Shown in pieces: positions 1 through 8,775 of a DNA stretch of 64,000 nucleotides (the first letter of the stretch is position 1; the number at the start of each line of letters is the position of its first letter). This DNA comes from Bacteroidia bacterium. GTDB taxonomy: Bacteria; Bacteroidota; Bacteroidia; Flavobacteriales; Flavobacteriaceae. The translations under genes were made by a program, and so were the position numbers. Location of the stretch: NCBI GenBank assembly GCA_030427985.1, contig JAUIBH010000004.1, positions 1 to 64,000 of the forward strand, written 5' to 3'. Below the pieces are notes generated by a model, which made no database searches, was not told the DNA's origin, and was given only the letters and a program-made list of their open reading frames with translations.

Positions 1-610
1 AAGGGCCATACATATACGCATTTTTGGAGGTGCGGTAATAATCCAGTTGCTCTGAATCAATAATATATTCAGGGTTGTCAATATGAACTTTATTCTTGAA
101 CTGCACTTTTTTGAGCTCTGTAAAATAGGTGCCTATTTTACTGGTAAGCACGTTGGCAGAATCCACCACCTTGCCTCCTGAATTGTAATAGGAAATCTGT
201 TTTTCACGATCAAAATAAAGGGTGTCCGTGGTCAAGGTCATTTTACCATCGGACAAATCCACATTTTCCCAAGCTTTGGCCAGACTGGTGTTGCCGTTCC
301 AATCCAGTTTTGCGCTGTTCATCTCAATGGAATCCCCTTGTTGCAGTCGAACATTACCAATGGCCCTCAATCTATTTTCTTGATTGTAAAAAATGGCGAT
401 ATCGCACCAGAGGTCAGCACCTTGGTGTTCAAACTGTACTTGACGTTCATCATCCTTGCTAAAAATGGATGCTCCTGGAAATTGCTCCTCGTCTTTGGTA
501 AAATTGGCACCATAAACAATGTTTATTTGTCTACCCTGAGGTTCTTCTTGGGCAGGGACCATAAAATAGGTAAGGAACAGAATGAAAAAAGAAATCCTTT
601 TCAAATTCAT
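1..610 (-). CDS. OstA-like (LptA-type) envelope protein, 3' end outside window
   Basis: The open frame runs from an ATG at 610 to the left edge without a stop, so about 203 N-terminal residues are visible and the C-terminus is missing. It starts with a Sec signal peptide (MNLKRISFFILFLTYFM, then VPAQE). The body shows the beta-strand pattern of the OstA/LptA family: segments such as ENRLRAIGNVRLQQGDSIEM, then KLDWNGN and DTLYFDREKQISYYNSGGKV, repeat the 'coordinate - new layer' rhythm of the LPS-transport jellyroll. In Bacteroidota such proteins are annotated OstA-like and are inferred to help lipopolysaccharide cross the periplasm. The assignment rests on pattern recognition, not a search. 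A candidate promoter lies directly upstream. Confidence 0.75.
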   Translation of the reverse strand, partial: MNLKRISFFILFLTYFMVPAQEEPQGRQINIVYGANFTKDEEQFPGASIFSKDDERQVQFEHQGADLWCDIAIFYNQENRLRAIGNVRLQQGDSIEMNSAKLDWNGNTSLAKAWENVDLSDGKMTLTTDTLYFDREKQISYYNSGGKVVDSANVLTSKIGTYFTELKKVQFKNKVHIDNPEYIIDSEQLDYYRTSKNAYMYGP

Positions 611-621
611 GGAATTTTGCT

Positions 622-651
622 CAAAAGTAGGGTTTTTAGGTAAAGTGGCAT
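622..651 (-). promoter_or_regulatory. Candidate Bacteroidota promoter for the OstA-like gene
   Basis: On the minus strand TACTTTTG (629 to 622) matches the -7 box TAnnTTTG. Nineteen bases upstream is ATG instead of TTG, a one-base mismatch to the -33 box. The expected transcription start is close to 616, giving a very short leader before the ATG at 610. Confidence 0.4.
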
Positions 652-700
652 ATACCCTTTAGAAAGGTTTGGGATTTGAAAAGGATTTTAAGAAGTCTGC

Positions 701-1177
701 TTACCCTAAATAAGCGGAGTACATCCAAACGAGTTTTTCCTGTTCACGGATGTAATCGCTCATCAACGCATTGGTTCCTTCATCATTGGAGTCTCCAGAC
801 ATTTCCAACAACTCTCTTTCCAGAGGTAAGAGCACCTCATATCCATTCAAGATTTCTTTTATAGCTTCATTGCCACTTGAAACATTTTTGGCCGCTTTTA
901 TGTGGGAAATCTTGGAATAGTCTGCATAGGTATGCAATGGTGTAAAGCCAAGGGTCAATATCCTTTCAGCAATTTCATCGATTTTCACCAGGGAGTCGTT
1001 ATACAATTCTTCAAATTTAAGGTGGAGCTCAAAAAACTTATCGCCTTTTATGTTCCAGTGAAACCCTCTGGCATTCATATAAAATAACTGATAGTTTGCC
1101 AAAAGTTCATTCAATTTATCTGATAGGGCACTGGAGGCTTTTTTGTCCAGTCCAATTTGATTTAAGTTACTTGCCAT
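701..1177 (-). CDS. dps: Dps family DNA-binding/ferritin-like protein
   Basis: A 158-residue protein of the normal Dps length. Dps forms a 12-subunit shell that oxidises Fe(II) with peroxide, stores iron and shields DNA in starved or stressed cells. The inter-subunit ferroxidase ligands are visible: H40 in the NARGFHWN motif, H52 and E56 in ELHLKFEE, and D67 and E71 in KIDEIAER. The N-terminus is short and not strongly basic, so direct DNA binding may be weak. It is followed by the OstA-like gene on the same strand, which has its own candidate promoter, and is preceded by a gap with two small inverted repeats. Confidence 0.93.
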   Translation of the reverse strand: MASNLNQIGLDKKASSALSDKLNELLANYQLFYMNARGFHWNIKGDKFFELHLKFEELYNDSLVKIDEIAERILTLGFTPLHTYADYSKISHIKAAKNVSSGNEAIKEILNGYEVLLPLERELLEMSGDSNDEGTNALMSDYIREQEKLVWMYSAYLG

Positions 1178-1296
1178 AATTATTGTTTTTTAAGGTTTTA
1201 GGTCGAAAATTGACCGCTGATTCATCATATTTTCAGGCCGAAGATATAGAATTAGGAGTGCTCCTGAAGTGACCAAAGTCACACAAACCGGAAACT
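1178..1296. other. Intergenic gap with two small inverted repeats upstream of dps
   Basis: This 119-base gap lies between the GH97 gene end and dps. It holds GTGAC-CAAA-GTCAC (1269-1282) and AGGAG-TG-CTCCT (1254-1265), both perfect short palindromes. They could be a weak end-of-gene structure for the GH97 gene or operators for dps. A weak -7-like box, TATCTTCG on the minus strand near 1240, has one mismatch to TAnnTTTG. No function is proven. Confidence 0.35.
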
Positions 1297-3408
1297 TTAT
1301 TTTTTCTGAATCAAACTAATGGCAAAACCGCCACCTTCCACCAAGGGTATATAAAGCGTTTCACCTTTGGTGATTTCCATATTTTCAATGGTGATGGCTG
1401 TTGGATTTGTCATAAAATGAGCATCTTCAGCATCTCTATAAATGATGGCGTCATAGGTAGTTCCTTCGTCCAGAAAATTAAAATCAATACTGATCTCCCG
1501 TTTGTTTTCATCCGTAATTCCACCCACAAACCAATTGCCGGTCTCTCTTTCTTTTCGTGCAATGGTGACAAAATCACCCACTTCACCATTCAAGACCACG
1601 GTCTTGTCCCAATCCACACCAACATCCCTAATAAACTGAAAAGCAGGCTGGTTTTCATAGTTTTCAGGAAGGTCACAGGCCATTTGTACCGGGCTATAAA
1701 TGACCACATATAGAGCCAATTGCTGGGCCAAGGTGGTACTTATATGGTTATCTTCTTTTGTGGGAAGTCCAATGTCAAAAACCCCAGGGGTGAAATCAAT
1801 GGGGCCTGCCAGCATTCGGGTGAATGCTACAATGGGCAAATGTTCCGGGGGATTGCCCCCATCTGCTGACCACGCATTGAATTCTTGGCCTCGCAAACCT
1901 TCCCGGGCAATGGCATTGGGGTAGGTCCTTCGGACTCCGGTCGCCTTAATGGGTTCATGGGCATTGGTGGCCACTTGATATTTGGCTCCAGTTTCCAAAA
2001 CTTTTCGGTAATGGTTCACCATCCATTGGCCGTGGTGATATTCGCCTTTGGGAATAATTTTCCCTACATAACCTGTTTTTACGGAATGGATGCCCAACTG
2101 GTTCATAAGCTGGTAGGTGGTGTCCAATTGTTGTTCGTAGGTGCGTGGAGCCGCGGAGGTTTCGTGGTGCATGATGATTTCTACCCCTCGGTCCTTGGCA
2201 TATTGGTTGAGTTCCTCTAAATCGTAATCGGGGTAGGGGGTCACAAAATCAAAGACCCCTTCACGGTCCTCAAAACCAATCCAATGCTCCCAACCGGTGT
2301 TCCATCCTTCCACTAAGACACCGGTGATGTTATTTTCTGCGGCAAAATCAATGTATTTTTTGGTGTTTTCAGTGGTGGCCCCGTGTTTTCCATGTGGTTT
2401 GGCTTCAGTATGAAACGTACTCATATCTTGGGAGCCCGCATAATCCCAAGTGGATTTTCCAATGTGCATTTCCCACCAAATTCCAACATATTTTTTGGGT
2501 TTGAACCAACTTACATCTCCAATTTTGTTGGGTTCGTTTAGGTTGACGATGAGTTTAGAATCTATCAATTCGGTAGCTTTTTCAGCAATTTGAATGGTAC
2601 GCCAAGGCGTCTTGAAGGGTAGTGCTCGCTTTACTTTGTATCCCAATCTATTGGAACCGACCAATTCGCTGGTCAGTTTAAGGGATGCTGTATCCACTTT
2701 TAAGGTCATGCCCGCATAATCGGTAAGGTTGGCCTCATGAAAACTCAGGTGAATGCCGTCATTGCCCCGCATAGTGACTGGGGTGTTCACAGCATTTTCA
2801 GGAATATAGGTCTGGGCCAAATTGGGGTCATCCCGTTTTGTGGTAGCATCAATTTCAGAGACTTTTGTGGTGTTGTACAAATGCTCATAAATATCCCAAT
2901 CTCCCGGTATCCACCATGTGGTGTAATCTTCAGTGAGTTGAAATTCGGTGTTTTCATCCATGATCACTAAGCTGTCCACCCCTTGCTGGGGCAAAAATTC
3001 ATAGCGAAACCCAATGCCATCATCATACGCTCTAAAATAGATATTGATTTTGCGATGGGGTGCGGAGTCTTCCTCCAATTCAACCAACATTTCATTATAA
3101 GCATTAACGACTTCCTTTTGCTCACCCCAAGGCATTTCCCAAGTTTTGTAGACCGCTTTTTTTTCTGAACCTAAGATTTTGAAATTATCCTTTAGTACCT
3201 TTTGATCTTTAAAATCAAAGCCCATTGAAGAAGCATCAATGATGATTTTTTCATTGTGCTTCACTTGGTAAATAGGCTCTCCATCTGCTGAAAGATGAAA
3301 ATCTATGGTATTGATCTTACCGGGGGATGTTACGGAAAGCGTTTCAGATTCTTGCGAACAGGATATAAGAAACCCTGCAACGCAAAGGATTGCTAGTAAT
3401 TTGTTCAT
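1297..3408 (-). CDS. Glycoside hydrolase family 97 lipoprotein (SusB-like alpha-glucosidase)
   Basis: A 703-residue protein with a lipoprotein signal (LAILCVAGFLISC, Cys17), so probably anchored in an envelope membrane. An N-terminal beta-sandwich domain (about 25-300) precedes a TIM-barrel (about 305-600, starting KPKKYVGIWWEMHIGKSTW) and a C-terminal beta-domain, the GH97 order. The active-site glutamates of Bacteroides SusB keep a constant offset of 23 residues: E416 in HHETSA (SusB E439), E485 in NAHEPI (E508) and E509 in RGQEFNAW (E532). This supports the calcium-dependent inverting alpha-glucosidase branch rather than the retaining alpha-galactosidase branch. No susCD genes are adjacent, so the exact substrate is open. 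Confidence 0.92.
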   Translation of the reverse strand: MNKLLAILCVAGFLISCSQESETLSVTSPGKINTIDFHLSADGEPIYQVKHNEKIIIDASSMGFDFKDQKVLKDNFKILGSEKKAVYKTWEMPWGEQKEVVNAYNEMLVELEEDSAPHRKINIYFRAYDDGIGFRYEFLPQQGVDSLVIMDENTEFQLTEDYTTWWIPGDWDIYEHLYNTTKVSEIDATTKRDDPNLAQTYIPENAVNTPVTMRGNDGIHLSFHEANLTDYAGMTLKVDTASLKLTSELVGSNRLGYKVKRALPFKTPWRTIQIAEKATELIDSKLIVNLNEPNKIGDVSWFKPKKYVGIWWEMHIGKSTWDYAGSQDMSTFHTEAKPHGKHGATTENTKKYIDFAAENNITGVLVEGWNTGWEHWIGFEDREGVFDFVTPYPDYDLEELNQYAKDRGVEIIMHHETSAAPRTYEQQLDTTYQLMNQLGIHSVKTGYVGKIIPKGEYHHGQWMVNHYRKVLETGAKYQVATNAHEPIKATGVRRTYPNAIAREGLRGQEFNAWSADGGNPPEHLPIVAFTRMLAGPIDFTPGVFDIGLPTKEDNHISTTLAQQLALYVVIYSPVQMACDLPENYENQPAFQFIRDVGVDWDKTVVLNGEVGDFVTIARKERETGNWFVGGITDENKREISIDFNFLDEGTTYDAIIYRDAEDAHFMTNPTAITIENMEITKGETLYIPLVEGGGFAISLIQKK

Positions 3409-3512
3409 TAGGCGTTGTTTAGTTAGTTAGTGCTGAAGAATAATCACAAAAGCAATGCTGAGTGATTTTCCCTCATCTTAAAAGTACTAAAAAAGAAACA
3501 ATGCCCCTTTTG

Positions 3513-4781
3513 TTATCTATGTATGGTCTGCAATCGGTCTGGTCCTACGGAAACAATTTTAATCGGTACGTTGAGTTGTTCTTCCAAGAAAGCAATATAA
3601 TCATTGAGCGCAGGTGGTAGCTCATTGGCCTGGGTCATTTGGGTTAGGTCTTTGGCCCAACCTTTTAATTCTGTGTAGACCGGGGTTACATGCTTACTTT
3701 CAATATTATAAGGAAGGTGTTGAATTTCTTGCCCTTTGTATTTGTATGCCGTACAGACTTTGATAGTTTTAAATCCACTCAAAACATCGGCTTTCATCAT
3801 CATAAGTTCGGTTACACCGTTAATTTGTACCGCGTATTTGAGCGCGACCAAATCCAACCAACCGCATCGTCTGGGCCTGCCTGTGGTAGCACCAAATTCA
3901 TTGCCCACACGTCCCATGGTTTCACCGTCCTTGTCAAAAAGTTCCGTGGGGAAGGGTCCACTTCCTACACGGGTAGTGTATGCTTTGAAGATTCCCAAAA
4001 CCCGTTTTATTTTATTGGGGGCCACACCCAATCCGGTACAGGCACCTGCAGCCGTGGTATTGGAGGATGTCACAAACGGATAGGTTCCAAAATCAATATC
4101 GAGCAAAGAGCCTTGGGCACCTTCAGCGAGTATTTTTTTCCCTTCAGCCTGTGCCTTAAAGATATATTCCTCGCTATCGATAAAAGTCAGTTTTTTAAGG
4201 GCTTCCACACCTTCACAGAATTCTGCTTCCAGTTCTGCCAAATTGTATTCGATTTCAACATTGTAGAAATTGATCATGGACTCATGCTTGTTGGCAAGGG
4301 CCCTGTACTTTTTCTTCCAATTGTCAAACTCCAAATCCCCTACACGCATTCCGTTACGACCTGTTTTGTCCATATAGGTTGGTCCAATACCCTTTAGGGT
4401 AGAGCCAATTTTAGCCTTTCCTTTGGATGCTTCTGATGCGGCATCCAATAAGCGGTGGGTAGGTAGAATGAGATGTGCTTTTCTGGAAATGAGAAGTTTG
4501 GCGACAAAGTCTATATTGAATTTATCTAAGTTGTCCAGTTCCTTTTTGAAAATTACAGGGTCAATGACTACACCATTCCCCACAATATTGATCGCATTTT
4601 CATGGAAAATTCCTGATGGTATGGTGTGCAGAACGTGTTTTATACCATCAAATTCCAAGGTATGCCCTGCGTTGGGACCTCCTTGAAATCGGGCTATGAT
4701 ATCGTATTCCTTGGTTAATACATCAACAATTTTTCCTTTTCCTTCGTCTCCCCATTGGAGTCCAAGCAATAAATCTACCAT
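3513..4781 (-). CDS. purA: Adenylosuccinate synthase
   Basis: 422 residues, the usual length. The enzyme joins IMP and aspartate with GTP hydrolysis, the first committed step from IMP to AMP. The N-terminal P-loop GDEGKGK (residues 11-17) with the catalytic Asp, the GPNAGHT motif, and the C-terminal nucleotide-recognition stretch (TTGRPRRCGWLD) are all present. It follows the Fur-family gene by 12 bases on the same strand, so they are probably co-transcribed, an order common in this family. Confidence 0.97.
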   Translation of the reverse strand: MVDLLLGLQWGDEGKGKIVDVLTKEYDIIARFQGGPNAGHTLEFDGIKHVLHTIPSGIFHENAINIVGNGVVIDPVIFKKELDNLDKFNIDFVAKLLISRKAHLILPTHRLLDAASEASKGKAKIGSTLKGIGPTYMDKTGRNGMRVGDLEFDNWKKKYRALANKHESMINFYNVEIEYNLAELEAEFCEGVEALKKLTFIDSEEYIFKAQAEGKKILAEGAQGSLLDIDFGTYPFVTSSNTTAAGACTGLGVAPNKIKRVLGIFKAYTTRVGSGPFPTELFDKDGETMGRVGNEFGATTGRPRRCGWLDLVALKYAVQINGVTELMMMKADVLSGFKTIKVCTAYKYKGQEIQHLPYNIESKHVTPVYTELKGWAKDLTQMTQANELPPALNDYIAFLEEQLNVPIKIVSVGPDRLQTIHR

Positions 4782-4793
4782 GAAATGTTTCGG

Positions 4794-5249
4794 TTATTCA
4801 GTTAGGTTTTTTTCTTTGTTTCGGGTCCCGTAGAAATACAATGAGTGGTTATTGATCTTAATGTCAAAAACCTCTTCAATGGTCTTTTTTATGGATTGGA
4901 TACGGGGATCGCAAAATTCAACAACTTCACCTGTATCTGTTAGGATAACATGGTCGTGTTGGCGATCAAAATAGGATTTTTCGTATTGGGCCTGGTTTTT
5001 TCCAAATTGGTGCTTACGAACCAGTTTACTTTCCAGCAATAGCTCAATGGTATTGTACAAGGTTGCACGACTTACACGGTAATTCTTGGTTTTCATCTTG
5101 ATGTAGAGGGATTCCACATCAAAATGATCATCACTATCGTAGATTTCCTGTAAAATGGCGTAGCGTTCAGGGGTTTTGCGGTGTCCTTTTTCCTCAAGGA
5201 AAGCAGTGAACACGTTTTTTACAATTTCCTGATTTTTGTTGTTTCCCAT
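4794..5249 (-). CDS. Fur family transcriptional regulator
   Basis: 151 residues with a winged-helix N-terminal half ([13 protein letters not shown], and recognition helix [16 protein letters not shown] at about 58-73) and a metal-sensing C-terminal half with HDH (98-100) and GEVVEFCDP. The first structural-zinc CxxC of classical Fur is absent: the equivalent stretch reads ILTDTG. Whether it senses iron, peroxide or zinc cannot be told from the sequence. It sits between the (p)ppGpp synthetase and purA. A TACCTTTG box on the minus strand (5280-5273) is a possible -7 element, though without a clear -33 box. Confidence 0.9.
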   Translation of the reverse strand: MGNNKNQEIVKNVFTAFLEEKGHRKTPERYAILQEIYDSDDHFDVESLYIKMKTKNYRVSRATLYNTIELLLESKLVRKHQFGKNQAQYEKSYFDRQHDHVILTDTGEVVEFCDPRIQSIKKTIEEVFDIKINNHSLYFYGTRNKEKNLTE

Positions 5250-5290
5250 GGCTTTCTACCTATGCTAATGCACAAAGGTACAGCTAAAAA

Positions 5291-7495
5291 TTAAATTCTG
5301 GTCACTTTGTCGATTCCCTCTACCTGCTTTAAGTTGTCCATCAACTTTTTAATGATATTGTTGTTTTTGACCACAAGGGTAATCTTTCCCTTAAAGGTAC
5401 CGCCATCGGCTGTAAAGTTGAGGTTTCTCATGTTCACATGCATGTTGTCCGATATGATATTGGTAATATCATTGACCAATCCCAAGTTGTCGATTCCTGT
5501 AAGTTGAATATCCACAGAAAACTCTTCTTGGGTGGAATCTATCCATTTGGCACTGATGATTCGGTAGGCATAATTGGATTGGAGTGAAATGGCATTGGGG
5601 CAATTCTTTTTGTGCACTTTTATGCCGTCGTTTACACTCACAAACCCAAAAACATCATCCCCGGGAATTGGATTACAGCATTGCGAAAGCTTGTAGTTCA
5701 GTTTTTCTTCCTCTTTCCCAAACACGAGCATGTCGTATTTGGTGGTAATTTCATCCTTATCCACATCCTTTGGCGCAGGTGTCCGTCGGATGCGGTTTTT
5801 AAAGAAGTTTAGGAAGGCATTATGATACGAAGAAGCAAAATCCTTCAGTTTGTCATTGTCAATCACCCCAATTCCCACTCGATAAAAGAGGTCTAAACTG
5901 GTTTTCAGTTTAAAATAGGTGACCAATTTGTTGACGGTATCCTCGTTGAGGTTGATTTTTTGTGATTTCAGTTTTCTGCGAAGGATTTCCTTACCTTCTT
6001 CGGCAACACTCTTTTTCTCTTCTTTTAAAGAAGATTTAATTTTAGACCGGGCTCTGGCTGTTTGCGCATAATCCAACCAACTTTGGGATGGTTTTGCCGT
6101 TTCCGAGGTAATGATCTCCACCTGATCCCCACTTTGCAATTCTGAGCCTAATGGCACCAATTTTCCATTCACCTTGGCACCACGGGTCTTCATACCAATT
6201 TCCGTATGGATGTGAAAGGCAAAATCCAGAGCTGTAGCCCCTTTAGGCATGGATTTGAGCTCACCCTTCGGCGTAAAGACAAAAATTTCCTTGGAATACA
6301 GGTTGAGTTTGAACTCTTCTACAAAGTCTACCGCGTTGCCATTGGCACTTTCCAGTGCTTCTTGGAGTCGGTTCAACCATTCCTCAATACCTTGTTCTTT
6401 TTGGTCGCCATGCTTGTATTTAAAGTGGGCCGCGTAGCCTTTCTCTGCAATTTCGTGCATCCGCTCACTTCTGATTTGTACTTCCACCCATTTTCCTTTA
6501 GGGCCCATTACAGTGATATGGAGAGCTTCATACCCTGTGGATTTCGGAGAGGTAATCCAATCACGAAGACGAATGGGGTTGGGCGTGAAATGATCGGTTA
6601 CAATGGAATAGATTTTCCAAGCAAGGAACTTTTCATTCTTTCTATCGGATTTGTAGATAATTCGAATGGCAAATTTGTCGTACACCTCATCAAAAGGAAT
6701 ATTCTGCGCCTTCATTTTCCTTCGGATGGAAAAAATGGACTTCATTCGCCCTTTGATCTCATAATTGAGTCCTTCCTTGTCCAAAGAATTCCGTATCACA
6801 TCCGAAAAGGATTCAATGTAAGCTAGGTTTTCCTCTTCGGTGTCCTCAATTTTGGCCTGAATATCGTAGTAGACATCGGGCTCCGTGTATTTTAGGGCGA
6901 GGTCCTCTAAATGTGTTTTTATGTTGTACAGACCAATTCGGTGGGCGAGAGGCGCATAGATATAGAGCGTTTCTGAAGCAATTTTTACCTGCTTGTGCTC
7001 GGGCATGGAATCCATGGTGAGCATGTTGTGGTAACGGTCCGCAATTTTAATAATGATTACCCGGACATCATCGTGCAGTGTCAACAACATTTTCCGGAAA
7101 TTTTCCGCCTGCTGACTAATATCTTTGTCCTTTTTGAGGTGGGCAATTTTGGTGAGTCCATCCACAATACGGGCAACGGTCTCCCCGAACATACGCTCAA
7201 TGTCGTCCAAGGTGTAAGGAGTGTCTTCAACCACATCATGGAGTAGGGCAGAGGCGATGGAAACTGCATCCAGACCAATTTTGGAAGCCACAATCTTGGC
7301 CACGGCAATAGGATGGAAAATGTATGCCTCCCCAGATTTCCGCCTTTGGTTTTTGTGCGCATCTACGGCCACATCAAAGGCAGAGCGTATCAACTTCTTG
7401 TCCTCATCGGTCAAGGTCTGATAGCTGATGCGAAGCAATTCCTTGTACTGCTTTGCAATCTCCTTGTTCTCTTTTTCGATAGCAGCCTCCGTCAT
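5291..7495 (-). CDS. Bifunctional (p)ppGpp synthetase/hydrolase (Rel/SpoT)
   Basis: 734 residues with the full long-RSH layout. The N-terminal HD hydrolase has intact metal ligands (H61 in FHPIAVAKI, H86-D87 in HDVVEDT, and the IADRYHNM helix). The synthetase domain (about 240-350) includes GRMKSIFSIRRKM and YDKFAIRII. A TGS domain (about 405-465) begins EIFVFTPKGELKSMPKG, a conserved Cys pair (QCCNP) lies near 605, and a C-terminal ACT domain spans about 660-734. As both catalytic domains look intact it should make and degrade the alarmone (p)ppGpp, as the single RSH enzyme of most Bacteroidota does. Confidence 0.96.
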   Translation of the reverse strand: MTEAAIEKENKEIAKQYKELLRISYQTLTDEDKKLIRSAFDVAVDAHKNQRRKSGEAYIFHPIAVAKIVASKIGLDAVSIASALLHDVVEDTPYTLDDIERMFGETVARIVDGLTKIAHLKKDKDISQQAENFRKMLLTLHDDVRVIIIKIADRYHNMLTMDSMPEHKQVKIASETLYIYAPLAHRIGLYNIKTHLEDLALKYTEPDVYYDIQAKIEDTEEENLAYIESFSDVIRNSLDKEGLNYEIKGRMKSIFSIRRKMKAQNIPFDEVYDKFAIRIIYKSDRKNEKFLAWKIYSIVTDHFTPNPIRLRDWITSPKSTGYEALHITVMGPKGKWVEVQIRSERMHEIAEKGYAAHFKYKHGDQKEQGIEEWLNRLQEALESANGNAVDFVEEFKLNLYSKEIFVFTPKGELKSMPKGATALDFAFHIHTEIGMKTRGAKVNGKLVPLGSELQSGDQVEIITSETAKPSQSWLDYAQTARARSKIKSSLKEEKKSVAEEGKEILRRKLKSQKINLNEDTVNKLVTYFKLKTSLDLFYRVGIGVIDNDKLKDFASSYHNAFLNFFKNRIRRTPAPKDVDKDEITTKYDMLVFGKEEEKLNYKLSQCCNPIPGDDVFGFVSVNDGIKVHKKNCPNAISLQSNYAYRIISAKWIDSTQEEFSVDIQLTGIDNLGLVNDITNIISDNMHVNMRNLNFTADGGTFKGKITLVVKNNNIIKKLMDNLKQVEGIDKVTRI

Positions 7496-7539
7496 AGTAT
7501 ATTAAAATTACCACAATCTTTATTGGTAAACAACAAAAA

Positions 7540-8772
7540 TTATGCCTTTAAGTTTCTTATACGCTCTATAAGTGGCGGGTGGGAGTAATGTACAAAAACA
7601 TAGGCAGGATGTGGGGTAAGGTTGCTCAAACTGTTCTTTGATAACTTTTTTAACGAAGTGACCAGCGGTGTGGCGGCAAAGGTAGTTTTGGCAAAATCAT
7701 CTGCTTGAAACTCAAATTTTCGGGATAAATAGTTCATGGCCAGTTCTGTGATTTCAGAAATGGGGCTGTACAAGAGTGCAAATCCTACCAAAGCCGCGTG
7801 AAAACTTGGCGTTGAAACCCCAATGGCCTTTGAAATCTCTGGATGGTTGATGAAGAGGGACAAAATATAAAGGGTAAAACCAGTCAATGCGAGGGAGACA
7901 GTCAAATTAAAAATGATATGTTTCCGTTTGTAATGTCCAACTTCATGGGCCAAAACCGCTACAATTTCCTCTTCGCTAAGATCATGGATCAACGTATCGT
8001 ACAAGGTGATTCGTTTTTCCTTTCCAAAACCCGAAAAATAGGCATTGGCCTTGGTGGAACGTTTAGAGCCATCAATCACAAAAATATTTTTCAACTCGAA
8101 CCCCACTTTTTGGGCATAATTTTCAATGGCATTCTTTAAACTTCCCTCATCCAACGGTGTTTGTTTGTTGAAGAGGGGAACAATGAGTCGACTGTAAAAC
8201 AGATTGGTGAAAAGGATAACGACAGCCACCAAAATCCATGTATATATCCAGAAATGAGGTCCAGTCCATTGGTAAAATAAAATAAATAGGGACAAAATAC
8301 CCCCAGCGAGAACCGCTGTGAGGATTCCCGATTTGATTTTATCCAAAAAGAACAATTTTTGGGTCGTTTTGTTGAAACCGTACCGCTCTTCGATAACAAA
8401 GGTTTTGTAGTAGGAAAAAGGGATTCCCAGTACCCCGCTTCCCAATGTTATGATCCCGAAAAAAAGTAATGCCATGGGAATGGTATCCGTGGTGATGGAA
8501 CGGACGATTTTATCGACCCACTCAAAACCGCCAAACCACAAAAAACCAATGGTTAGAATCAGTGAGAAACCATCCGAAACCAGCCCAAATCTGTAGTTGG
8601 TCATTTTATATGCCTGCGATTTTTGATATTCCTCATCATCAAAAACATCGGTGAGCTCTGATGGAACGGTGGATTTGAATCGTTTCGCATTCAAATACTC
8701 CAAAAGTTGATGGACCAAGTATTGGACTACCAAAATAATTAGGATGATGTAGAACAAGTAGTTTTTTTCCAT
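7540..8772 (-). CDS. M48 family zinc metallopeptidase (Ste24-like)
   Basis: 410 residues with several membrane segments (residues 5-25, 68-82, 98-120, 150-190, and two after 285). The zinc motif HEVGH lies at 276-280, with a third ligand glutamate in EFQADDFA near 353. An N-terminal region resembling the CAAX prenyl-protease 1 N-terminal domain (DDEEYQKSQAY) marks it as the Ste24 branch. Bacterial members are inner-membrane proteases thought to act on membrane or signal-peptide fragments; prenyl substrates are not expected. Its start lies 3 bases from the stop of the upstream methylase gene, so they form an operon. Confidence 0.92.
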   Translation of the reverse strand: MEKNYLFYIILIILVVQYLVHQLLEYLNAKRFKSTVPSELTDVFDDEEYQKSQAYKMTNYRFGLVSDGFSLILTIGFLWFGGFEWVDKIVRSITTDTIPMALLFFGIITLGSGVLGIPFSYYKTFVIEERYGFNKTTQKLFFLDKIKSGILTAVLAGGILSLFILFYQWTGPHFWIYTWILVAVVILFTNLFYSRLIVPLFNKQTPLDEGSLKNAIENYAQKVGFELKNIFVIDGSKRSTKANAYFSGFGKEKRITLYDTLIHDLSEEEIVAVLAHEVGHYKRKHIIFNLTVSLALTGFTLYILSLFINHPEISKAIGVSTPSFHAALVGFALLYSPISEITELAMNYLSRKFEFQADDFAKTTFAATPLVTSLKKLSKNSLSNLTPHPAYVFVHYSHPPLIERIRNLKA

Positions 8773-8775
8773 AGC

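Noticed and set aside
3690-4397. 235-codon open frame opposite purA
   Set aside because: It is antisense to a fully conserved enzyme and has no protein-like motifs; it arises from codon bias of the real gene.
6206-6826. 206-codon open frame opposite the (p)ppGpp synthetase gene
   Set aside because: Antisense shadow; the minus-strand frame carries complete catalytic motifs.
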